This document shows, piece by piece, positions 58,347 to 64,000 of a stretch of DNA of 64,000 nucleotides; positions within the stretch are counted from its first letter, which is position 1; the number at the start of each line of letters is the position of its first letter. The notes below the pieces were generated by a model. It searched no databases and had not been told where the DNA came from. It saw nothing but the letters and a program-made list of their open reading frames with translations. The position numbers and the translations under genes are program-made. The DNA is from Pontivivens sp032464575 (GTDB lineage Bacteria > Pseudomonadota > Alphaproteobacteria > Rhodobacterales > Rhodobacteraceae), in contig JAWDKM010000005.1 of NCBI GenBank assembly GCA_032464575.1, positions 434,001-498,000 on the forward strand, in the 5' to 3' direction.

Positions 58347-61100
58347 CTAACGCGTGCCCTCTGGCCGCCGCATCACCGCGTCGCGCAGCGCGCGCTCCAC
58401 CTGCCGGCGCTTGCTTTCTGAGGTGAGCTTCATCCCGAAGAGATCCTTCACGTAGAACGTATCCACCGCCTGCTCGCCATAGGTCGCAATGATGGCGGAG
58501 AAGATGTTGACGTTCGACGCCGCCAGCGCCCGCGTGAGGTCGTGCAACAGTCCCGGCCGGTCGCGCGTGTCGACCTCCACGATGGTGAACAGGTCCGACC
58601 CCTGGTTGTCGAAGCGGATGCGGGTGGGGACGATGAAGTCCTTCTCCCGCCGCTTGATCTTGTCCTTCGGATCGAGCGCGGCGCGCGCCACGACCTCGCC
58701 CATCAGGGTGCGCATCACCGTGTCGCGCAGCCGCTTCAACCGCGCCTTCTCGTAGGGCGTCTCGTCCGCGTCCTGGATCCAGAAGACCGAGATCGCGTAG
58801 CCGTCCGAAGTGGTGTAGGTCCGCGCATCCAGGACGTTCGCCCCCACCAGAGCAAGCGCGCCGGCCAGACGGGCGAAGACGCCGGGGTGATCGGGGTTCA
58901 CGAAGGTCACGCGGGTCGCGTCGCGGTCCGGATCCTCGACGAAGTCGCTTTCCACGCGGTGGTCGTCCACTGCGGGGATCATATGGGCCACCCGCTCCTG
59001 CGTGGCTGTGGAAAGCCCCAGCCAGTAAGGCGTGTAGTGCCTGTCGAGCTCCGCCTGCACCCGGTCCGCAGGCCAACCCGACAATGTATCGGCAAGGGCC
59101 GTCTTCGCGTCCTCCTCCCGCTGGTCGCGGGTCGGACTTTCGAGCCCGTCGGTCAGGTAGTCCGCGGTGTAGGAGTAGAGCTGGCGCAGCAGCGTGGCCT
59201 TCCAGTTGTTCCACGTATTCGGCCCCACTCCGCGAATGTCGCAGACGGTGAGCACCAGCAGCAGCCGCAGCCGCTCACGGCTCGCCACGATCTTCGCGAA
59301 GTCGCTGACAGTCCGCGGGTCGGAGATATCGCGCTTCTGCGCCGTATCGCTCATCAGGAGGTGGTGGCGCACCAGCCAGACCACCAGCTCCGTGTCCGCC
59401 TCGTCCAGCCCGAGGCGCGGGCAGATCTCCGCCGCCATCTCGGCTCCCAGCTCCGAATGGTCCTCCGGCCGGCCCTTGGCGATGTCGTGCAGCAGCATGG
59501 CGACGTAGAGCGCACGGCGGTTGATGTCCTTGGCCATGATCTCGGTGGCGTAGGGCAGCTCGTCCTCCAGCTCCCCGCGCTCGATCTTCGACATGACGGA
59601 GATGCAGGTGATCGTGTGCTCATCCACCGTGTAGTGATGGTACATGTTGAACTGCATCATCGCGACGATGCGCCCGAACTCCGGCAGGAAGGCGCCCAGC
59701 ACGCCGGTCTCGTTCATCCGCCGCAGCCCCCGCTCCGGGTTTCGGTTGCCCAGCAGCAGGTCGAGGAAGATGCGGTTGGCCCGCGTGTTGCCGCGGATCC
59801 CCTCCAGCAGATCGAGATTGGCGGTAGCGAGCCGCAGCGCGTCCGGGTGGATCAGCGCGCCTGTCTCCACCCCCACCTGAAAGAGCCTGAGCAGGTTCAC
59901 GGGGTCGGCGAGGAACGCATCGGGATCCTCGACCGTCAGCCGCCCGTCGCTCAACGCGAAGCCGTCCGGCGTCCGATCGCGATAGAAGAAGCCTCCGAAC
60001 GCGCGGCTCAGCGAGGGGCGCTGCTTGATGTGCGTCGCCTCCAGCGCAACGAGGAAGATCCGGCTGAGCTCGCCGACGGATCGCGCGTGCAGGAAGTAGA
60101 CCTGCATGAAGCGCTCCACCCCGCGCTGGCCGTCCGCATCCTCGAAGCCCATGGCGCGGGCGACCTCGACCTGCATGTCGAAGGTGAGCTGTTCCGTCGC
60201 GCGGCCCGCGGCGAGGTGTAGGTGACAGCGCACCGACCACAGGAAGCTCTCGGCGGCGGAGAAGATCGCATACTCATCCTCGGAGAAGACCCCCTTGTCG
60301 ACCAGCGTGCGGATGCTGTCGACGTTGTAGAGGTACTTCTCGATCCAGTAGAGCGCCTGAAGGTCGCGCAGCCCGCCCTTCGATTCCTTGACGTTGGGCT
60401 CGACGAGGTAGCGCGAGCCGCCGCTCTTCTCATGCCGCGTCTCGCGCTCGGCGAGCTTCGCCTCCACGAAGGCAGGACCGGTGTCGCGGAAGAGTTCGTC
60501 CCAGATCCGGGTGTCGAGCTCGGCCGACAGGCCCTCGTCGCCCCAGATCAGCCGTCGTTCCAGAAGCGAGGTGCGGATCGTCATGTCCTCGCGCCCCAGC
60601 CGCAGGCACTGCTCGATCGTGCGCACCGACTGGCCGACCTTCAGCTTGAGGTCCCACAGCAGGTAGAGCACCGCCTCGATCAGGCTCTCGCCCCAGGCGG
60701 TCTGCTTGTAGGGGGTAAGGAACAGGAGATCGACGTCGGAGAACGGCGCCATCTCCGCCCGCCCGAAGCCGCCGACGGCAAGCACCGCGATGCGCTGGCT
60801 CTCGGTCGGCGTCGGATTGGGGTGCAGCCAGCGGGACACGACCTGAAGCGCCGTGCGCACCAGCCCGTCCGTCAGTCGGCTATAGGCGCGCGCGGCCTGC
60901 GGCCCGCAGAGCGGCGCATCGGCAAGTGCTGCCGCGATGCGGGATCGCCCCGTCTCCTGCGCCGTGCGAAGCTCCGCCAGCGCCCGTTCGCGGTATTCGG
61001 CCGGCGTGGATGCGTCGCCGTCCGCGATGCGGGCGACCAGTGCCTCCGTGTCGATCACCCGCCCCGCCAGCTCGAACGCGCTGGCGGACGGGTCGGTCAT
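58347..61100 (-). CDS. glnD: PII uridylyltransferase/uridylyl-removing enzyme
   Basis: The 917-residue enzyme senses glutamine and uridylylates or deuridylylates PII proteins. The nucleotidyltransferase site is GGFGRAEMAPFSDVDLLFL, the HD phosphohydrolase motif is LLHDIAKG, and two ACT domains lie at the C-terminus (RVTFVNPDHPGVFARLAGAL; VEVDTRDRPGLLHDLTRAL). The ATG at 61100 begins 8 bp after the lipoprotein stop; a GTG at 61166 with GGAAG upstream would overlap it and add 22 residues. Both genes are on the same strand. Confidence 0.95.
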   Translation of the reverse strand: MTDPSASAFELAGRVIDTEALVARIADGDASTPAEYRERALAELRTAQETGRSRIAAALADAPLCGPQAARAYSRLTDGLVRTALQVVSRWLHPNPTPTESQRIAVLAVGGFGRAEMAPFSDVDLLFLTPYKQTAWGESLIEAVLYLLWDLKLKVGQSVRTIEQCLRLGREDMTIRTSLLERRLIWGDEGLSAELDTRIWDELFRDTGPAFVEAKLAERETRHEKSGGSRYLVEPNVKESKGGLRDLQALYWIEKYLYNVDSIRTLVDKGVFSEDEYAIFSAAESFLWSVRCHLHLAAGRATEQLTFDMQVEVARAMGFEDADGQRGVERFMQVYFLHARSVGELSRIFLVALEATHIKQRPSLSRAFGGFFYRDRTPDGFALSDGRLTVEDPDAFLADPVNLLRLFQVGVETGALIHPDALRLATANLDLLEGIRGNTRANRIFLDLLLGNRNPERGLRRMNETGVLGAFLPEFGRIVAMMQFNMYHHYTVDEHTITCISVMSKIERGELEDELPYATEIMAKDINRRALYVAMLLHDIAKGRPEDHSELGAEMAAEICPRLGLDEADTELVVWLVRHHLLMSDTAQKRDISDPRTVSDFAKIVASRERLRLLLVLTVCDIRGVGPNTWNNWKATLLRQLYSYTADYLTDGLESPTRDQREEDAKTALADTLSGWPADRVQAELDRHYTPYWLGLSTATQERVAHMIPAVDDHRVESDFVEDPDRDATRVTFVNPDHPGVFARLAGALALVGANVLDARTYTTSDGYAISVFWIQDADETPYEKARLKRLRDTVMRTLMGEVVARAALDPKDKIKRREKDFIVPTRIRFDNQGSDLFTIVEVDTRDRPGLLHDLTRALAASNVNIFSAIIATYGEQAVDTFYVKDLFGMKLTSESKRRQVERALRDAVMRRPEGTR

Positions 61101-61107
61101 CGCCGGG

Positions 61108-62337
61108 TCAGAAACCGGCGAGTCCGAATGCGGCTGGGGCGGGATCAACAAGCTGGGGTCCGTCACGGCTCACTTCCATGATCGCGAGCGCACGTTCGTT
61201 GCCGCCATCCGGCCGGAAGCGGAACGCGCCCTCCACCCCGGCGAAACCGGCGGGGCTGGTTATGTTCTGTGCCGCGAACACGTTGAAGTCGCCGGTCTGG
61301 CGGGCCTCCGCGATCAGGGCTGCGACCGCAGCAATACCATCATAGGCGAGCCCCGCAAGCGGATGCGGCTGACTGCCGTAGCGCGAGGCATAGCGCGACG
61401 CGAAGGCTTCGGCCGGCGCCGGGTCCGCGACCGTGTACCACGCGCCGTCGAGCGCGCGTTCCGCCGCGATGGCCCCGCCCGAGAGCTCCTGCAGGCCCAT
61501 GACCTGCACGTTGTCGACGTCGAGGCCATAGAACGGCAGGAAGGACGCGGCGTAGATCAGGCCCGTGCCCCGGTCCGACATCACGACCGCATTGGCGCCG
61601 GCGGAGGTCATCGCACTGGTGAAGGCCTCGCCCGCCGCCGGAATGCCGTCGCGGGACCGGGGATAGGACGCCGACGCCACGAGCTGCGCATTCGTGCGCC
61701 GCGCCGCGGCCTGTACCGCGTTGAGCGCCGCCTGACCCTCGGCATCCTGCGTATGGATCACGCCCGCCCGGTTGCGGCCCTGCGCCGCGGCGAAGGAGAG
61801 CATGCGCGCGGCACTGTCCTCGAAGGTCTTGCCGAGGATGTAGACGTTCTGTCCGGCCACGGCCGGGTTGTTGGAAAAGGCAAAGACCGGCACGCCCGCC
61901 GCCTGCGCCGTCGGGCCCACTTGCGCGACGGAGGTCGAGAAGAGCGGGCCGACGATGACGTCGGCGCCCTGCGCGACGGCCTGCGACGCCGCCCCGGCCG
62001 CGCGGGAGGCCTCGCCCCCCGTCGGGATCACCTGGAGCTGGATGTCGACACCCGTCGCGTCCGCTACCGCGAGCCGCGCCGCCTGCTCCAGCGCGCGGCC
62101 GATCGCGTCGCGCTCCCCGTTGCCGCTGCCCGTGGGCACCAGAAGCGCGACCTGCACCGGCCCGTTCGGATCGACCTGCCCGGGGGCGAGGACCGTACGC
62201 TCCGGCGCGGTCCGGGTCGGCGTCTCCGGCGCCGCGCGCTGGGTCGGCTGCTGAACGCATCCCGAGACGAGGGCGGCGAGGGCCGCTGCGGCTCCGGCGC
62301 GCAGAATTCGGGTGACGGCGGTCGGTGTTTCGCGCAT
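61108..62337 (-). CDS. Penicillin-binding protein activator-like lipoprotein (LpoA/YraM family)
   Basis: The 409-residue protein has a lipoprotein signal (AALAALVSGC, lipobox LVSGC) and a periplasmic type I solute-binding fold: VQVALLVPTGSGNGERDAIG, GADVIVGPLFSTSVAQVGPT, AGVPVFAFSNNPAVAGQNVY. This is the shortened alphaproteobacterial version of LpoA, lacking its N-terminal TPR part. In gammaproteobacteria LpoA activates PBP1A. The ATG at 62337 lies 6 bp after AGGAGG; the ATG directly before it is also possible. It is divergent from rsmI. Confidence 0.86.
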   Translation of the reverse strand: MRETPTAVTRILRAGAAAALAALVSGCVQQPTQRAAPETPTRTAPERTVLAPGQVDPNGPVQVALLVPTGSGNGERDAIGRALEQAARLAVADATGVDIQLQVIPTGGEASRAAGAASQAVAQGADVIVGPLFSTSVAQVGPTAQAAGVPVFAFSNNPAVAGQNVYILGKTFEDSAARMLSFAAAQGRNRAGVIHTQDAEGQAALNAVQAAARRTNAQLVASASYPRSRDGIPAAGEAFTSAMTSAGANAVVMSDRGTGLIYAASFLPFYGLDVDNVQVMGLQELSGGAIAAERALDGAWYTVADPAPAEAFASRYASRYGSQPHPLAGLAYDGIAAVAALIAEARQTGDFNVFAAQNITSPAGFAGVEGAFRFRPDGGNERALAIMEVSRDGPQLVDPAPAAFGLAGF

Positions 62338-62448
62338 CATGCGCCTCCTGTCTCGTTCGGACCGCGCGGCAGTCCGGCGGGTCGGGATCGGCATGGTAGT
62401 CCGCGGCCCGCCCATGGCAAAGCCGGAAATCGTCTATGGAACCCTCCG

Positions 62449-63294
62449 ATGCCAGAGCCCCTCGAGCCCGCGCTCCATCTCGTCTCGACACCGATCGGAG
62501 CAGCGCGCGACATCACGCTGAAGGCGCTCGACGTGCTGGCCGCGGCCGACGTGCTCGCGGCGGAGGACACCCGCACGCTGCGCCGGCTGATGGAGATCCA
62601 TGGCATCGCGCTGAACGGACGGCCCCTGCTGCCCTATCATGATCACAACGGCCCCGCGCAGCGGCCGAAGCTGCTCGCCGCCCTGGCGGAGGGTCGAAGC
62701 GTCGCCTATGCTTCGGACGCGGGAACGCCGCTCGTCGCCGATCCGGGCCTGCAGCTCGCCCGCGCCGCGATCGGGGCGGGTCACGAGGTGCGCACCGCGC
62801 CAGGTGCGTCGGCCCTGCTGGCAGCGCTGGCGGTTGCGGGGCTGCCGACGGACCGCTTCCTGTTCGCGGGTTTCCCGCCGCCCAAGGCCGGGGCCCGCCG
62901 CCGGTTCCTGGAAGATATCGCGCAAGTGCCCGCGACCCTGGTCTTCTACGAAAGCGCCCGGCGGCTCGCCGCGGCGCTGGCGGACATGGCCGACATCCTC
63001 GGCCATACCCGCGACGCCGCCATCTGCCGCGAGCTCACGAAGCGGTTCGAGGAGGTGCGGCGCGGCCCCCTCGGCGACCTGTCGCATCCCGGCGACGGCC
63101 CGCCGCGGGGCGAGATCGTCGTGGTGATCGGCCCCCCGCAGGCGGTCGCCGCCGATGACGAGAGCGTTCTCGCGCTGCTGCGCGGGGCCCTCGAGACCAT
63201 GCGAACCCGGGACGCCGCCGACACGGTGGCCCGGCAGACCGGCCGTCCCCGCAAGGACGTCTACCGGATGGCGCTGGGATTAAGGGAAGATTAG
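62449..63294 (+). CDS. rsmI: 16S rRNA (cytidine-1402-2'-O)-methyltransferase
   Basis: The 281-residue SAM-dependent enzyme methylates C1402 of 16S rRNA. Family motifs are LHLVSTPIGAARDITLKALD, AAEDTRTLRRL, LPYHDHN, YASDAGTPLVADPG and FAGFPPPKAGARR. The C-terminal segment TVARQTGRPRKDVYRMALGL is also typical. It is divergent from the LpoA-like gene and followed by yraN, as in many proteobacteria. Confidence 0.96.
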   Translation: MPEPLEPALHLVSTPIGAARDITLKALDVLAAADVLAAEDTRTLRRLMEIHGIALNGRPLLPYHDHNGPAQRPKLLAALAEGRSVAYASDAGTPLVADPGLQLARAAIGAGHEVRTAPGASALLAALAVAGLPTDRFLFAGFPPPKAGARRRFLEDIAQVPATLVFYESARRLAAALADMADILGHTRDAAICRELTKRFEEVRRGPLGDLSHPGDGPPRGEIVVVIGPPQAVAADDESVLALLRGALETMRTRDAADTVARQTGRPRKDVYRMALGLRED

Positions 63295-63317
63295 GGAATT
63301 CATGGTGTGACGACTGC

Positions 63318-63767
63318 ATGTCAGTCGAACCGAGACAGCTCGATTTCCTCGCCGCCCTCGATGGTCCGCCGCTCCCGACGCCGCCATGCCCGGACCGCGA
63401 GCGACGCCGGCGCCGCGGCGCACTCTCCCATGCGGCCGGCACGGCGGCGGAGGAGACGGCGCTGCGGCTCTACCGCATGCAGGGGGCGCGGCTCGTGGCG
63501 CGCCGGTTCCGCCGTCGCGGCGTGGGTGAGATCGACCTCATCGTAGAAATCGGCGGCAGGCTCGTCTTCTGCGAGGTCAAGTCGCGCCGCACGCTGGAGG
63601 AGGCGGCAGCCGCGATCACGCCCCGGCAATGGTCGCGCTTGGAGGCGGCGGCGAACACCTATATCATGGAACACGGAGTGAGCGCCCGGACCGAACTGCG
63701 CTTTGACGTGGTCCTCGCCGACCGGCAGGGCGGTGTCGAGATCCTGGAGAATGCTCACCCGTACTGA
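63318..63767 (+). CDS. yraN: YraN/UPF0102 family endonuclease-like protein
   Basis: The 149-residue protein has the YraN core with the nuclease-like motif GVGEIDLIVEIGGRLVFCEV and KSR (E-x(n)-D-x(n)-ExK arrangement), resembling Holliday-junction-resolvase-type folds. An N-terminal extension of about 30 residues (Arg/Pro-rich) precedes the usual start GTAAEETALRLYRMQGARLV. It starts 23 bp after rsmI. Function in vivo is not established. Confidence 0.93.
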   Translation: MSVEPRQLDFLAALDGPPLPTPPCPDRERRRRRGALSHAAGTAAEETALRLYRMQGARLVARRFRRRGVGEIDLIVEIGGRLVFCEVKSRRTLEEAAAAITPRQWSRLEAAANTYIMEHGVSARTELRFDVVLADRQGGVEILENAHPY

Positions 63768-63798
63768 GGCTGGAACACAGGCGAAAAAGGGATCGAGC

Positions 63799-64000
63799 AT
63801 GTCTTTCTTCAAACGGGGGCCGGGCCTGACGCTCGCCTTTGCGCTCATGCTGGGCGGATGCGCCCCGCTCACGGTCGGCGGGCTCGCCACCGGTGCGGTC
63901 ACGGCCGCGCAGGAGCGCAGCACCGGCGAGGCGCTCACCGATACCGAGATCAAGGTACGGATCAACAACGCCCTCCTGCAGACCGATGCCGGCCTTTTCG
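63799..64000 (+). CDS. BON-domain lipoprotein (DolP/YraP-like), partial
   Basis: The visible 67 residues start with a lipoprotein signal (MSFFKRGPGLTLAFALMLGG, then CAPL), a glycine-rich stretch (GGLATGAVTAAQERSTGEAL) and the beginning of a BON domain (TDTEIKVRINNALLQTDAGL). This matches DolP/YraP, an outer-membrane integrity lipoprotein. The gene runs off the right edge of the window. It follows yraN by 31 bp. Confidence 0.9.
   Translation, partial: MSFFKRGPGLTLAFALMLGGCAPLTVGGLATGAVTAAQERSTGEALTDTEIKVRINNALLQTDAGLF

Noticed and set aside
61101..61166. GTG at 61166 as glnD start.
   Set aside because: It would overlap the lipoprotein gene by 59 bp; the ATG at 61100 starts at the expected place, although the longer form cannot be fully excluded.
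1..64000. CRISPR array, prophage or intact insertion sequence.
   Set aside because: No regularly spaced repeats, phage structural genes, integrase or transposase were recognised on either strand.

Overview
The window looks like a chromosomal segment of a GC-rich (roughly two-thirds G+C) alphaproteobacterium of the Rhodobacterales (Rhodobacteraceae/Paracoccaceae type). Supporting signs are a PccR/ScfR-type acyl-CoA regulator with TTTGCAAA operators next to pccB, a PrrA/RegA-SenC pair, an F0 operon separate from F1 with split b and b' subunits, small DUF1127 proteins, an FMN riboswitch on a stand-alone lumazine synthase gene, and dispersed GC-rich palindromes. No rRNA, tRNA, CRISPR array, complete insertion sequence or prophage was recognised.

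Layout. 0-5.2 kb: propionyl-CoA carboxylase beta subunit (pccB) and its probable regulator (pccR) flank a stress module of a TetR regulator, a PspA/IM30 protein and a YiaA/B-type membrane protein; four TGAAC-N3-GTTCA operators tie the regulator to pspA. 5.3-8.7 kb: riboswitch-controlled ribH, an acetyltransferase, an AhpD-like protein, a periplasmic molybdopterin-fold protein and an unknown. 8.8-11.4 kb: the F0 ATP synthase operon (atpI-B-E-X-F), ended by a clear terminator. 11.5-18.7 kb: ArsR regulator, SMC, flavin reductase, Lrp regulator divergent from hppD, and a small exported protein. 18.7-24.4 kb: the rimP-nusA-ylxR-infB operon, with an attenuator-like leader and a perfect terminator palindrome.

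24.4-37.9 kb is a patchwork: DJ-1/PfpI protein, DUF3140, a stretch of gene remnants, prrA-senC without an adjacent prrB, lldD, a PcrA/UvrD helicase with an odd low-GC patch, two DUF1127 genes with matching promoters (the first followed by a candidate CcsR-like small RNA), an MFS transporter, trpS, a low-GC small gene, an OmpA-like protein behind a hairpin, and a BLUF photoreceptor. 38-44 kb: a complete oligopeptide ABC importer with a flavodoxin gene inserted. 44.4-52.5 kb: SDR/LysR pair, argD-argF, GNAT, EamA exporter, glycosyltransferase, murJ. 52.6-58.3 kb: an RTX protein and a TetR-controlled DevBCA-type exporter lie between murJ and glnD. 58.3-64 kb: glnD and an LpoA-like lipoprotein, divergent from rsmI, yraN and a BON-domain (DolP-like) lipoprotein that runs off the window; the last four genes match the gene content of the enterobacterial yraL-yraP neighbourhood.

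The main points for a second look are regulatory: the DUF1127 promoters and downstream RNA, the TetR-PspA operator set, the rimP leader, and the hairpin over the OmpA-like gene's ribosome binding site. The low-GC patch inside the helicase and the GC-poor small gene near 36.2 kb suggest imported DNA.
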